Counted from the first letter of the stretch, positions 36,629 through 62,898 are shown. The stretch is DNA of 64,000 bases from Paulinella micropora (GCA_009731375.1 BJOX01000362.1:413411-477410); one strand, 5' to 3'. Translations and numbers: made by a program. The notes: generated from the letters alone by a model not told the origin.

Positions 36629-39600
36629 AGCCAGGAGAAGAATATACTGTCGACTCTCTCCATGCTATTGACTCATACGAGGCCCTACACCTAGGGGTAG
36701 CATCGGAAGGGAAACAGGTGGCCATTACACACGCATATGAGGCATATATGCCAACGGACGCGGTGTCTAAAGATGGTTCAAACCTGTCAGACAAGAGAGA
36801 GGCGGAGGTCTATACGGCTACAGTCTCTACACAATGGGATAAAAAGTCGATAGACGATCTCATTGAAAAGAGGAAAGAGGAGATTATATGCATGGGAAAA
36901 AGGTGCCCATCGTTGGCGAGATTTGAAGAAGGAGCAGGGGCCGATGTATATATTACCAACGGGTATTGCTTTCACGTAAAGGTGGAAGAGAAGGACAGAC
37001 AGGAGTTTATACCGAGGAGAAGGGGACGACTCCCTGATATCCCGGCAGAAGATATTAAAAGCTTTATTACCGAATTCTGGGGTGACGAGCCTACGTGGCC
37101 GCGCTCACTGACAGAAGTGAAAAAGTGCCTGCGCACTCTTTTTGAAAATAATAAACCATATACGGTCATACTCCCGTACAATGAGAAGGCGATATGGGCG
37201 CAGGAGATACGGGACCGGCTTATTGATCATCCGATACCGGTGCCCTCACGGAAGCAACACTTAGTGGTGGCTTGTCGTCTCGGGACTCGTGAGCAGAGCA
37301 CTGCATACAAGCGAAAGCTCAGAGACCAGGACAAGTTGAAATTGATTCCTCAAGCATTCACATGCTTCGATGGTTTCTACACCCGAAAAGCTCCGTTGCA
37401 ATATGCGAGATTAATAAATATGTTGGAAGGTCTGGCGGAGGACGACGAACCAGACACTGCCACATATGAAAAAACGGGAATGGACGATATATCAGAAGAA
37501 GAGTTGGGCTTGGAGGAGGACAGAGCACCCCTCAAGCATCACAAGAGAATGTCAGAGGAGGAGTTTAAGGCGGCGATAGACGAGAAATTGGCAGGAGGAG
37601 CAGGTACGGAGAAGGAGAAAGAGGTTTTGAAAGAGAGATTGAAGGCGAACAAAATGATTTTTGACCCCCCTCAAGCGGGAGGTGTCAAGCCGGAAGACTT
37701 CACCGCGGTTATTTGTAAAATACCAGGTGCTGAGCCTTCACCGGCGCCACGACGGGCAAATCTGAGTATACATGAAGCAAAGATCGCAGAAGAACAAGCA
37801 CGGCAGTTACTCGATGAGGATTTCATTGAGAGATCGACATCTCCAATAGTTTCCCAACCGAGACTGGTGCCTAAACCGGGAGGAGAATGGCGCTTAACGG
37901 TTAACTATGCCCGCGTCAATAAAATTTTAGAGGAGGAACGAAATCCATTACCTACTCTTGAAGAAGGAAGGCGAGTATTGCGGAACGCCAAGCTATACTC
38001 AGTCATTGATCTGAAGAATGGCTTCTGGCAAATTCCACTGGATGAAAAGTCCAGATGGCTGACTGCATTTGTAGTAGGAATGGAGATATATCAGTGGAAA
38101 GTACTTCCGATGGGACTCAAACAGGCCCCGGGACTCTTTCAGAAAGCGATGCAAAGCATGCTGAGTAGCAAATATGATGACCAGACAGAGGGAGGTTTCA
38201 TGAGGAGAAGAGGACAGAAGGCGGGAGAGTACGCATTTTGTTACATCGATGACATTATCGTGTACTCCAATACGATGGAAGAGCACATCGACCATCTAAC
38301 AGACATTTTCAGGCGTATCAAACTATTTGGCCTGAAATGTAATTTGAAGAAATGTCAACTCGCAAAGACAAGCGTGACATATTTGGGGTACGAAATCTCT
38401 TACAATAGAGTCTCGATATCCAAAGAGAAGAGGGAGGAGATCATGAGCCGGCAGAGGCCGAAGAATCGCACAGAGCTGCACTCATTTCTTGCGATGGCGC
38501 AATATTACAGCCAGTTCATACCCAATTGGGGTGCAACTCGGGCTAAGTTGGAGAGAATGATCGACTTCGGTGATTTTGAGAAGTGGGATGATGAAGCCTT
38601 AGAAGCGTACAACACGCTCAAAGATCTCATCTACAAAGATCCGAAGGATGGCGGACTCGTGCTGATGATGCCCGACTTTTCGAAGCAATTCGTAGTCGAC
38701 ACAGACGCATCAAAGTTCGCGATCGGCGCAGTCTTACAACAGGAAGATGAGGAGAAAAAGTTGCGCCCGATCATGTTTATAAGTAGAAAGTTGTGCTCGG
38801 CGGAGCGAAACTATTGTACGAGACAGAGAGAGGCACTGGCGGTGGTCTGGGCCCTCAAACGGTTGAGAGAGTATTTATGGGGTGGACCTCAGTTTATAGT
38901 AAGGACTGATCACCAGAATTTACTATGGCTGATGAATCATGAACAGACTGGCCGTCTAGCGAGATGGCAGGCATTCTTGTCATGTTTCAATTTTACAATG
39001 GTCCATCTACCCGGCAAGCGAAATGTTGTCGCTGACAGCCTCTCCAGGCTAGAGTTTCACTCAGAAGTGGCAGCTCTCGTATCATCAGCAGAAATGGAGG
39101 ATCTATCCCCAGACTGCACATACGAAGTGCATCATATCGAGTCGATGCAGATGGCGAGAGGGGTCCGATATAACCGATCGGGTCTACGTCATAGCCCGCA
39201 AGGTCCGGATCATGGGATATGTTGTACAGCACATGTCCTCGAGGATGCTGAGTGGTCCTATGAAGCATATGAGAATATGAAGGCGGAGATAAAACAAGAA
39301 GAGATTAAGCAAGAAGCATATGCGGAACCCCCGCAGGAGAACAAGGAGGAGTTAGACGAAAACCCTGAGAGGATAGGAGTGCAGCTAGAGGATGGGACTA
39401 TCCACATAGCCTCACCCACTGCATGGAGACAGCAACAGGCTCTCGATCCGGAGTTCAAAGAGCTAATACAGCTATACAAGAACCCGAACGAGCTGAAAAT
39501 GACGAAGGAGATTAAGGAGCAACAGAAGGAGATGGGGTGGAGAGACGGTCTCTTGTGGTACAAAGGCCAACACGGGCGCTATGCATCACAACCAGACAAA

Positions 39601-40101
39601 TGGACTCTCTGGGTTCCTGAGAAACTCAGACACATCATTTTTGTCGCTGCTCATAACTGCCCACTACTGGCGCACCCGGGCCGACAAAGAACGCATATGT
39701 TCATTTCGAGACGATTCTGGTGGAAGAAGATGAAGGAGAATATTGATGAACAGGTCAATGCATGCATCCCATGCAAGACATCCAAAACACCATTGAAGGC
39801 GAATTTTGGCCTGATCGGGACTTTTCCTTTACACTTAGGAATGTTCGAGTTCTTACACACTGATCATGTAGGACCTTTCCCGGTCACGACGGAAGGTTAC
39901 AGATACCTTCTAACGGCCATAGACAGAGCCACCAACTATGTATGGGTGGTCCCAGTCAAAGACGTTACGGGCGAAACAACAGCCAAGGCGTTGATTGACA
40001 GGATCATCTCACAAATTGGGGTGCGAGAAAAATATGCTCAGATCGAGGCTCTGACTTTAATAATGAAGTCATCGACAAGCTATCTGCATATTACGGCATG
40101 A
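36604..40101 (+). pseudogene. Pol of element B up to the integrase frameshift
   Basis: Begins in frame at KRVIYGVEPGEE, the last strand of the deleted protease. It continues through the conserved pre-RT linker, reverse transcriptase (FCYIDDIIVYS intact), RNase H (VVDTDASKFAIGAVL) and the integrase HHCC and first catalytic Asp (HTDHVGPF). One base is missing near 40022-40024, compared with element A, just after ISQIGV. The second catalytic Asp is therefore out of frame and translation ends at 40101. Unlike element A, the linker-to-RT junction has no frameshift here. Confidence 0.9.
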
Positions 40102-41558
40102 AATGGCAATATGTCACCGCCTATAACCCCAGAGCGAACGGCAAGATAGAGCGGGTGCATAGACCCCTCAAGGCCGCGCTGAAGATGTATTGTATGAAGA
40201 AGGAGAACCAAAAGGCATGGGTGGAGGCAGCATCCTCGTTTGCCTTTGCTATGAATTGCCTACCCTCTACAGCGTTAGGTGGTTCAAAAGGTTCCGTCTC
40301 GCCATACCAATTGGTATATGGGCGTGAGCCCGCCATCCCAGCCTCACTGCTGCACCCAAAAGATTCATGGGCAGATCAGGATGAGCTGTTTGGGGTGAGA
40401 CTTCGGGCGAAGATGGAGGCGGAGCAAATAGTACAGGCGCATAGGGAGGCGGAGCGCAGGAAGACTGATGCTGAAGGTGTCAGGCAGGCACACCTGGATC
40501 AAGTCAGATTTCAGGTCGGGGATATTGTACTACTGTATCATCCTCAGGTTCCTCAGGGAGTCAGCTCGAAGCTGTTCATCCACTGGAAAGGACCATACCA
40601 GATCATGGAACAGATGGGGCCTTTGAATTATAAAATCAGGGGCAGAGGAAAAGTTCAAATAGTCAATGTACGAAGGCTGATTAAGTATGATCCCTTCCTA
40701 CTTGAAGATGAGTCCGTTGATCAAGCACTCAAACGGATGGAGGCTGACTTTAAAGAGGTCCCACCAATCCGTCAGGAGGATATCTCGGAACGGGATGCCT
40801 ACAGGGCACCAATTGCGGAGAAGGAGGAGGCTGAGCTGGAGAACAAGCGGGCCACCGACCGCAAAAGTGCGGCGGGGACTCAGACCCGCAAAAGGGTGGA
40901 GTCGAACGTGCCGGAAGGAAAGTTCACGGAGGCGCAAATAAGGAGAGCGCGAAATGACCTTATCTACGACCGACCGAGAAAGGCGCAAGGAGTCCATCAA
41001 GAGGGGAGCGATGACGGAGATCAAGACCCTCGCGCGGGCAATGACACTCTCGTTCACCCTAGTTGGAAAGAAGGAGATGCGATTGGACACATTTCATGGG
41101 CCAAAGACGCTTTTTACTTGGTGAGGCCTGCGGCTCAACACGTAGCCGATGACACGCTCTCAGATTTATATCTCACGAGAGTCATGGCAGTACCTCACAA
41201 ACGCCATACGCGATCGAATCGAATTTCGACTGCGGCACAAATAATACAACCAGTCTTACATTTCTGGAGGAGTCTGGATGCAGTGGAAGATCCTGAAGTA
41301 AGACAATACCTTCCAGTATATAAAGACGCCAAGAAACTTGAGACATGGGATGATACCATATCTCCCACAGATAAAGATCATACCGCGTGGACCATACAAG
41401 CACTACCACGAGGGGTGCTGGACATTCCTTTTGACTTGGCACAAGGCGCAATCCCTCACAAAATTTGGGACGTCCTCGAACAGTCTACCTTAGACTTAAC
41501 TTTGGTTGGAGGTCCTCCACCAGGTAAAGGAGTTCGCGCGCGTAAACGGCGTCTATAA
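40098..41558 (+). pseudogene. Pol of element B, integrase C-terminal half and extension
   Basis: Continues the integrase after the frameshift: MKWQYVTAYNPRANGKIERV with the catalytic Glu, the GPY/F module HWKGPYQIMEQMGPLNYKI, and the C-terminal extension ending PPPGKGVRARKRRL. The extension is clearly homologous to that of element A. Confidence 0.9.
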
Positions 41559-42379
41559 TAAGTATTTTTTTCTCTAGAAGTATTTTGGACCTGATCGATT
41601 GCGAACATAGCATTGATCCAATATCGTCCCGACAACCTTACTTAGATATTAAAGCTAATACAGCATTCATTCTTCTAGAGATTAACAAGACACAGCTGAC
41701 AAAAAATAGGCATTCTATTCTCTTGCTTCGGCAGAGACAGACGAGACTGCCACGAAACAGCACCGTTACGGGATCGCTATTTGAGTGAGCGATGGTGTTT
41801 CCTGGATACGACCCGCATTAGTACCAGAATGATGATCTCATTAAAGACTCTACAGTCTAATCAAGAACTGATATATTTTAATAACATGAACTGCTACACC
41901 GGATTCCATCGATCTCTACTTGTATCGGCATATCGCAAGGTTAGGGCGCACTCAACCCAACTTCGGATATAGTCGTCAGACTTGATCACCTGACACTATA
42001 TTAAATGATACCGATTTATACAAGGGTATGTCTTCACAAAAAGTAAATGTATTTATGGAAACCGACGACCGGTTATTACATATATATGGAAATGGCGACA
42101 TTACATTATTACTCAACCATAAAACATTATACTTGGACATACTGCACAAATATCTTATCGACAGAAGAAAGAGGAAGATTTTAATATAGATACTGAATGT
42201 GCTAGAGTATATATACGATTGGTACCGGGGCAAGTATCATTGTTGTTTTATAATGGCTAATTCGTGGGTTGATGTATCTTCATACATAACTCTAAACGAA
42301 TCTTAGTCAGAAAAGAAATCAGTTCAAAGCGTATTATGTCGGAAACGAAGTTCCGCCATAAAAAACTGGGAGGGGGTAC
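41559..42379 (+). other. 3' untranslated region and polypurine tract of element B
   Basis: Non-coding sequence resembling the 3' region of element A in places (ACTTCGGATATAG..., CTTATACAAGGGTATGTC-like block). It ends with the polypurine tract GGGAGGGGGT at 42368-42377. Confidence 0.75.
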
Positions 42380-42601
42380 TGTGGACATCACCCCCCGAAT
42401 TATCTGGTAAAAAACTTATTTATAGATTTCGTCTGGCCGGACACGTATGAGATGCCAATTTGATCCTGGTCTTTTGGCGGCTTTTTGTCTTTGCGTCACT
42501 GAGCTAATGTAACGAGACATCATCATTCTCTTTTTTTGAGGACTGTGTTTGATTATATTACCGACTTACTCTTCCATGGAGCTATCGTTGGGGATAGTAC
42601 A
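42380..42601 (+). repeat. 3' LTR of retroelement B
   Basis: 222 bp, pairs with 21772-21989. Followed by the CAAT duplicate. Confidence 0.95.
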
Positions 42602-42605
42602 CAAT

Positions 42606-43280
42606 ACTAACGGCTTGAGTCACGTGATTAATTCAACACGTGACAATTGGATAGGAAAAAGGAAGCTTGGACGTAACAGGAGTCAAAAAGCGAAGACGAA
42701 CTAACTAACGAACGAATGAACGCATATGCGAACACACCGAAAAAAAAAAAATTTCAACGGTGTACGCGAAAAAAAACGCAAAAAAAAAAAAAAAAAAGTT
42801 AGCTCGGCACCCGAGATATATTAAATATGCCCTGCAGGCCAAATCATGATTAATCATCATGCACTTCATTTTTATATCAAGTTTTCTTTTGGTTCTTTTG
42901 ATATATTATTAATAATATCCACCGTCTTCAAAGTCCATTTTCCGAAGTTCCTTTTACGCTTCCTACTCAAGTTATTAATATTATTTTCTTTTTAACATGT
43001 TTCAGGTTGCGTACTTGAGTCTTAGAATTTATGATGTCACGTACCACTCGAAGGGATAAGACTGGCTCGGAAAGCATAAGGACCTAACAGCTGAAACGGC
43101 ATTGCTCAATTGCTACTCATCACTGAAAAAACAAACAGGGAGGGGGGAGCTGAAAGAAAGAATGCGTTCTCTTTCATTAAAGTCCTTTAGTGCCCAAACT
43201 TGAAAAATGTTCCTAATCGCAAGTATTATATTAAAACAGTGATTGCGAAAAAATTAATAATGTATTAGATGATTGGCTGC
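42606..43280. other. 3' flank of the ABC transporter gene
   Basis: Non-repetitive, AT-leaning sequence with short A runs. It is presumably the 3' untranslated region and intergenic spacer of the minus-strand gene. No other feature is supported. Confidence 0.5.
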
Positions 43281-56471
<13,191 letters not shown>

Positions 56472-56542
56472 CTGATAGATAGATAGATAGAAAGGTAGGT
56501 AGGTAGGTAGGTAGGTAGGTAAATAGATAGATATATAGATAA

Positions 56543-56611
<69 letters not shown>

Positions 56612-56612
56612 C

Positions 56613-56693
<81 letters not shown>

Positions 56694-56895
56694 GATAGAT
56701 AGATAGATAGGTAGGTAGGTAGGTAGGTAGATAGGTAGATAGGTAGGTAGGTAGGTAGATAGATAGGTAGATAGGTAGATAGGTAGGTAGATAGGTAGAT
56801 AGGTAGGTAGGTAGGTAGGTAGGTAGGTATGTATGTAGGTAGGTAGGTAGGTAGGTAGGTAGGTATGTAGGTAGGTAGGTAGGTAGGTAGGTAGG

Positions 56896-56932
<37 letters not shown>

Positions 56933-56947
56933 TGAGTGAGTGATTGT

Positions 56948-57018
<71 letters not shown>

Positions 57019-57049
57019 TAGACAGACAGACAGATAGATAGATAGATAT

Positions 57050-57091
<42 letters not shown>

Positions 57092-57143
57092 GGATGGATG
57101 GATGGATGGATGGATAGATAGATAGATAGATAGATAGATAGAC

Positions 57144-57222
<79 letters not shown>

Positions 57223-57233
57223 TAGATAGATAG
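56472..57233. repeat. GTAG, GATA, GA, TG and GACA arrays
   Basis: A series of tetranucleotide and dinucleotide arrays upstream of the first resolved ABC exon. Confidence 0.93.
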
Positions 57234-57301
57234 ATGAGATGTCGCAAAGGAATGTAGTCCTTGCAAAGGAACGCAGTTTCACATCAAACAATAATTTGTG
57301 T
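57234..57301 (-). repeat. 288-bp dispersed repeat, copy 3 (cut by gap)
   Basis: The first 68 bases match 43762-43829, then the assembly gap begins. Confidence 0.9.
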
Positions 57302-57997
57302 NNNNNNNNNNNNNNNNNNNNNNNNNNNNNNNNNNNNNNNNNNNNNNNNNNNNNNNNNNNNNNNNNNNNNNNNNNNNNNNNNNNNNNNNNNNNNNNNNNN
57401 NNNNNNNNNNNNNNNNNNNNNNNNNNNNNNNNNNNNNNNNNNNNNNNNNNNNNNNNNNNNNNNNNNNNNNNNNNNNNNNNNNNNNNNNNNNNNNNNNNNN
57501 NNNNNNNNNNNNNNNNNNNNNNNNNNNNNNNNNNNNNNNNNNNNNNNNNNNNNNNNNNNNNNNNNNNNNNNNNNNNNNNNNNNNNNNNNNNNNNNNNNNN
57601 NNNNNNNNNNNNNNNNNNNNNNNNNNNNNNNNNNNNNNNNNNNNNNNNNNNNNNNNNNNNNNNNNNNNNNNNNNNNNNNNNNNNNNNNNNNNNNNNNNNN
57701 NNNNNNNNNNNNNNNNNNNNNNNNNNNNNNNNNNNNNNNNNNNNNNNNNNNNNNNNNNNNNNNNNNNNNNNNNNNNNNNNNNNNNNNNNNNNNNNNNNNN
57801 NNNNNNNNNNNNNNNNNNNNNNNNNNNNNNNNNNNNNNNNNNNNNNNNNNNNNNNNNNNNNNNNNNNNNNNNNNNNNNNNNNNNNNNNNNNNNNNNNNNN
57901 NNNNNNNNNNNNNNNNNNNNNNNNNNNNNNNNNNNNNNNNNNNNNNNNNNNNNNNNNNNNNNNNNNNNNNNNNNNNNNNNNNNNNNNNNNNNNNNNN
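57302..57997. other. Assembly gap (696 N)
   Basis: Bounded by the 288-bp repeat on the left and the second dispersed repeat on the right, probably a repeat-caused break. Confidence 0.99.
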
Positions 57998-58161
57998 CCT
58001 AGTACCAGGCGGGGCCAGGGCTCGTTCCATAAAGCGCCCCTTGCAGAACGAGCTCCCACCTCCATTACAGAGGGCCCAGTAAGCAGATGGAGTTTCGAGA
58101 CTGTTCGACAGTCTAGTATAAACCGACAGAGCACTGTGGGTTTTATTCCGGGCTCAACAAG
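57998..58161 (-). repeat. Second dispersed repeat family, copy 2
   Basis: Inverse copy of 47035-47197 with a few differences, ending in a GATA array at 58164-58208. Confidence 0.9.
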
Positions 58162-58209
<48 letters not shown>

Positions 58210-58211
58210 GC

Positions 58212-58234
58212 CTGTGTTGTCTTGTGTGGCGGCA
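58212..58234 (-). CDS. Possible short upstream exon of the ABC transporter
   Basis: After a pyrimidine-rich tract ending TTTCCAG, 23 bases encode AATQDNTG in the phase required by the exon at 56376-56471, but the donor would be GC. Two further degenerate copies of the same island lie at about 58309-58365 and 58380-58440, the first with a GT donor. The start codon and targeting peptide are not identified and may lie in the gap at 57302-57997 or further right. Confidence 0.3.
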
Positions 58235-58444
58235 CTGGAAAGCAGGCGGGAAAAGAGAAGGAGGTAGTGATGCGGAGTAGATAGATAGTTGGATAGAGTG
58301 ATAGAAACCTGTTTTGTGGTGCGTTGCGTCAACGGAGAGGTAGCGGGCAAGGAGAGGGAGGTAGGGGTGTGGAGTATGAATGCCTGTGAGTGAGTCGGCA
58401 TGGCGCGGGAGAGGAGAGGACGAGGGAGAGAGGGCAGGCTGGGG

Positions 58445-59007
58445 GAGGGAGGAGTGGAAAGAGGAGGAGCAGGAGGAGGAGCAGGAGGAGGAGGAGGGGC
58501 TGGACGAGGTGGAGAACGAGGAGGGAGAACAGGAAGAAGAAAAGAAGCAGTATGAAGAAGAGGAGGAGCAGGAGGAGGAAGAAGAAGAGAAGAAAGAGGA
58601 AGAAGAAGAGGAAGAAGCAGAAGAAGAAGAAGAAGAAGAAGAAGAAGAAGAAGAAGAAGAAGAAGAAGAGGAGGAGGAGGAGGAGGAGGAAGAAGAAGAA
58701 GAAGAAGAAGAAGAAGAAGAAGAAGAAGAAGAAGAGGAAGAGGAGGAGGAGGAGGAGGAGAGTGCAGAGTACCGTGCACCCTAGAAAGAAATAAGAGAAA
58801 TTATTTTTATATACATTATATATACCTATATATACATCTATATACATATATATATATATTTATTTATTTATTTATTTATATATATATATAAATACATATA
58901 TATAATATTATATATATAATATAAAATATATATACATATTACATATATATATATAACATGTAGATATATTACATATACATATAAATAACACTATACACAC
59001 ACACACG

Positions 59008-59041
<34 letters not shown>

Positions 59042-59112
59042 CATGCATATATATATACATATATGAACGTTTTTATACATATATGTATATATATGTATAT
59101 AATATATATACA

Positions 59113-59160
<48 letters not shown>
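58445..59160. repeat. GGA/GAA purine tract then TA/CA arrays
   Basis: (GGA)n and (GAA)n to 58785, then AT-rich (TA)n and (CA)n. The 134-codon poly-Glu and poly-Lys frames are trinucleotide artefacts. Confidence 0.92.
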
Positions 59161-59161
<1 letters not shown>

Positions 59162-59430
59162 GGCAAGACTGCACTAAGCCGAGGTTATTCCGCAGTCCCA
59201 GCAACCTCTTGCAAGACGTCACCGAATGTGCAAGTGCATACACCAAGCGCGGTTGCTAGAGCTGCCTCGAAACCCCACCCATAACAATCTGGTGTCTGCT
59301 GGGTCCTGGGCTATCAACCAGCATATGCGGAGTTTAAGATCTTTTACGCGCGCAACGACCCTCCTTCCCAGCATCTACCACCAAAGGGTTATGAGTTGGC
59401 GTCACAGTTTAACGCCTTGAGGCCATTGGG
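59161..59430. other. Unassigned 270-bp island inside (TA)n
   Basis: Balanced-composition sequence bounded on both sides by (TA)n. It shares a CTCGAAAC...CTGGGTCCT order with the second dispersed repeat, but similarity is weak. It could be another non-autonomous insert. Confidence 0.35.
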
Positions 59431-60120
59431 CTGTATATATACACATATATATATAATATATATATAATATATATTTACATATATATATATATATTATATA
59501 TATATATATATATATAGGTAGCGTGCTGTGGGGACATACAGAAATGCAGGTATGTGGATGTACAGACATACACATGCACACATACATACATACATACATA
59601 CAGACATACATACATACATACATACATACATACACTCACTCACACACACAAACACACATAGATACACACAAATACATACATACATACATACATACATACA
59701 TACATACATACGTACGTACGTACATACAGATGTACATACATACATACATACATACATACATACGCACACACACATTACATTACATTACATTACATTACAT
59801 TACAGTACAGTACAGTACAGTACAGTACAGTGCAGTACAGTACAGTACAGTACAGTACACTCCACTACACTCCACTCCATTTCATTCCATCCATTCCATT
59901 CCATTCCATTTCATCACATCACATCACATTACATCACATTACATTACATTACATTACATTACATTACATGCATACATGCACACATACATACATACATACA
60001 TACATACGTACATACATACATACATACATACATACATGCATGCATGCATGCATGCATGCATACATACATACATACATACATACATACATGCATACATACA
60101 TACATACATACATACATACC
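59430..60120. repeat. TA, CATA, ATTAC and AGTAC arrays
   Basis: (TA)n to 59515, CATA arrays 59575-59770, (ATTAC)n, (AGTAC)n and (ATTCC)n at 59772-59965, then CATA/CATG to 60118. Confidence 0.93.
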
Positions 60121-60187
60121 AAGGAATGAACACTGGTGTCAACACAGACGCGCGTATATGAATATATAGGTGCATAGATATACATAC

Positions 60188-60242
60188 CAAGAAAGGACAG
60201 TGGTGGTGCCACCTGCTGCTTCTTGCCAACCTAACCCTTCAC

Positions 60243-60282
<40 letters not shown>

Positions 60283-60606
60283 TGCACACGCACACACACA
60301 CACACACCATACATTCTATAGATGCATGTATATAAAGTCATAGATGCACAGATAGATACATACAAAAGTCATGCACATACATACAAATATGGATAAATGC
60401 ATGAGTAGATACATACACATAACCATCTTCAACATCCAAGTAAAAGTTGTCTGGATCGAACAGACCTGAGCGGCTTGGGCAGGTGCAGCATGGGGCGGGC
60501 AGGATTGAGGCTACGAACACACGCAAGTGATTGTGATCGCATAACACAAGTCACTGTGACTGCATACAACTCTGTCACCGCAGCACTCAAGCAGACGACT
60601 AATCTC
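60188..60606 (-). CDS. Three short phased exons of an unknown protein
   Basis: 60606-60579 (EISRLLECC), 60465-60424 (LFDPDNFYLDVED) and 60230-60188 (WQEAAGGTTTVLS) have AG acceptors, GT donors (GTGACA, GTTATG, GTATGT) and compatible phases, with G at each exon start. No start, stop or domain is identified. The end of the third exon (TTCTTG before GTATGT) is echoed at about 60124-60118 (TTCCTTG before GTATGT), the exon-edge duplication seen elsewhere. Introns are CATA and CA arrays. The exons are short, so chance phase agreement cannot be excluded. Confidence 0.38.
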
Positions 60607-60640
60607 CTGTAACGTGGGCTGGCGTGTATAGTTTGAGAAC

Positions 60641-60956
60641 TTGTGTATGTGATTCTGCACATAAAACAAGGCAAAGAAATCCACTCTCTACCAAGAGCAG
60701 GAACAAAAATCTGAACGGTTTGTTTTCTTTTCAAAAAAGAGAAGGTAGGAAGTGTACAAGAAGATAAGCGCAGTCATTAAGCAAAGAGTGATTGTGATGC
60801 AGTTTTGCCAACTTTAGCAATACTTGAATGTGAGTGCTCTACATTTTCTTATTGGTCTTTCTCTGCATTTTCCATGCTTTTGAGAAGCTTTGAGATGATG
60901 CCATAACATTGACTGCTATCACTTTATGGTTTGTATGTATGCATGTATGTATGTAC

Positions 60957-60988
<32 letters not shown>

Positions 60989-61205
60989 CATATGTATGTA
61001 TGTAACATATGTATGTATGTCCCTGAAAAGAGGGTGTGCGCGATTCAGTACTCGATTCTGCACATAAAACAAGACCAGAAAATCTACCCTCTACCAAGAG
61101 CAAGAACAAAAATCGAGATGTGTATGAACGGTTTGTTTGATTTTCAAAAAGGAGAAGGAAGAAGTGTAAAGTAGAAGCAGAGCGCAGTAATTAAGGAAAG
61201 AGCCC
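60641..61205. repeat. Direct repeat of about 150 bp
   Basis: 60641-60788 and 61043-61205 are about 85-90 percent alike: GATTCTGCACATAAAACAAG, CTCTACCAAGAGCA(A/G)GAAC, GAACGGTTTGTTT and AAGAAGTGTA-type blocks in the same order. A GTAT array lies between them. Nature unknown. Confidence 0.8.
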
Positions 61206-61930
61206 TGAAAAGAGGAAGCAACGGAGGTGAGAGTGAAAAGAAAACGTGGAAACCATGGAAATCAATGAACAAGTGAGTCGATCAATATGTGACAAAGAAT
61301 CCCAACTCAAGACAGGACGGATGTGAAGTTGTAAGGCAGAGCCAAATGCCTATCACTCCAATACGGGTGCCTTCTTTTTCCTGTATCAATAGGGCCCACT
61401 TCTGGCAATCTTCGGAATTTACATTTGTCAGGCCCAACACACTTTTCTGTTGTGCCGGGAAAAGGCACACAAGAGCTAGACTATGTCCGGTGAGACTAAT
61501 TGGAAAAGGGGGCATGCAGCCAAATCATACACTTTTTTCAGAATTCAAAAGAGGGAAAGCAGACTTTAGTTGGCGTCATTCTCGGCTTTATATTTGTCTT
61601 TTGTTTGCTTGTTCAGGGCCTCTGGTCGCCCAAACCAATTTTAGACTATCGATTTTAAATTGGTGGGTAAGCGTTCGTATCTGGTGAAGAAGCGCTTCCC
61701 ACGGGAGACACCATGACTGATATAAGTGGCATATCCGGCGGGGGTAATGGTGTGGACACTACCACTAAGCGTGTGGTATGTTCTTTTCATCCTGTTTTGA
61801 ATAATCGCTGTCATAAACAAAATATGTGTCATCATTTCATGGAAATTTGAGTTTCCCTACTTCCTGTTGTACCTGATTATATCGATCTCTGACCTCGTGT
61901 CCCCATACACATATATAACATAAAACATTG
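61206..61930. other. Unassigned non-repetitive island
   Basis: Contains a short plus-strand frame, ATG at 61713 (MTDISGISGGGNGVDTTTKR), with a GTATGT donor-like site after 20 codons at about 61776. A first coding exon is possible but nothing downstream confirms it, since GA repeats follow. Confidence 0.3.
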
Positions 61931-61961
61931 TTTCCTCTAATTTGCTCGTCTCAGGATCCTC

Positions 61962-62064
61962 TCTCTCTCACACACACATACACATACCCACTTGCGCGCT
62001 CTCTCTCTCATCGAGAGAGAGAGAGACAGAAGAGAGAGAGAGAGAGACAGAGAGAGAGAGAGAG

Positions 62065-62127
<63 letters not shown>

Positions 62128-62195
62128 AGAGAGAGAGAAAGATGAGAGAGAGAAAGAAAGATGAGAGAGAGAGATGAGAGAGAGAGATGAGAGAG

Positions 62196-62251
<56 letters not shown>

Positions 62252-62258
62252 TAGAGAG

Positions 62259-62309
<51 letters not shown>

Positions 62310-62448
62310 GAGAGAGAGAGAAAGAGATCGAGAGAGAGAGAGAGAGAGAGAAAGAGATCGAGAGAGAAAGAGAGAGAGAGAAAGAGAGAGAGAGAAAGAG
62401 GGAGAGAGGAGAGAGAGAGAGGAGAGAGAGAGAGATCGAGAGGGAGAG

Positions 62449-62497
<49 letters not shown>

Positions 62498-62556
62498 CAG
62501 AGAGAGAGAGAGAGAGAGAGAGATGAGATGAGAGAGAGAGAGAGACACACACACAC

Positions 62557-62611
<55 letters not shown>

Positions 62612-62774
62612 TCTCTCTCCCTCTCTCTCTCTCATCTCTGTCTCTCTCTCTCTCATCTCTCTCATCTCTCTCTCTCTCTCTCTCATCTCTCTCATCTCTC
62701 TCTCTCTCTCTCATCTCTCTCTCATCTCTCTCTCTCTCATCTCTCTCATCTCTCTCTCTCATCTCTCTCTCATC

Positions 62775-62809
<35 letters not shown>

Positions 62810-62867
62810 CTCTCTCTCTCATCTCTCTCTCTCATCTCTCTCTCCTCTCTCTCTCCTCTCTCTCTCC

Positions 62868-62898
<31 letters not shown>

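Larger units (their letters stand above)
21772..42601 (+). mobile_element. Ty3-type LTR retrotransposon B (outer element, defective)
   Basis: Flanked by LTRs 21772-21989 and 42380-42601 (both TGTGGACATCACC...GATAGTACA) and by the 4-bp target duplication CAAT (21768-21771 and 42602-42605). A primer-binding site and a polypurine tract are in place. Its body is split: the 5' leader (21990 to about 22669) and the coding part (36163-41558) are separated by a piggyBac-like insertion that itself contains retroelement A. Gag is truncated and frameshifted, the protease is deleted and the integrase is frameshifted, so it is dead. LTRs differ at about 6 positions plus two small indels, implying a moderately recent insertion. 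It lies between two convergent genes, just beyond the ABC transporter stop codon. Confidence 0.93.

Noticed and set aside
58380-58847. Glu-rich, Lys-rich or Phe/Leu-rich proteins of 130-170 residues
   Set aside because: Derived from GAA/GGA trinucleotides and open in both strands.
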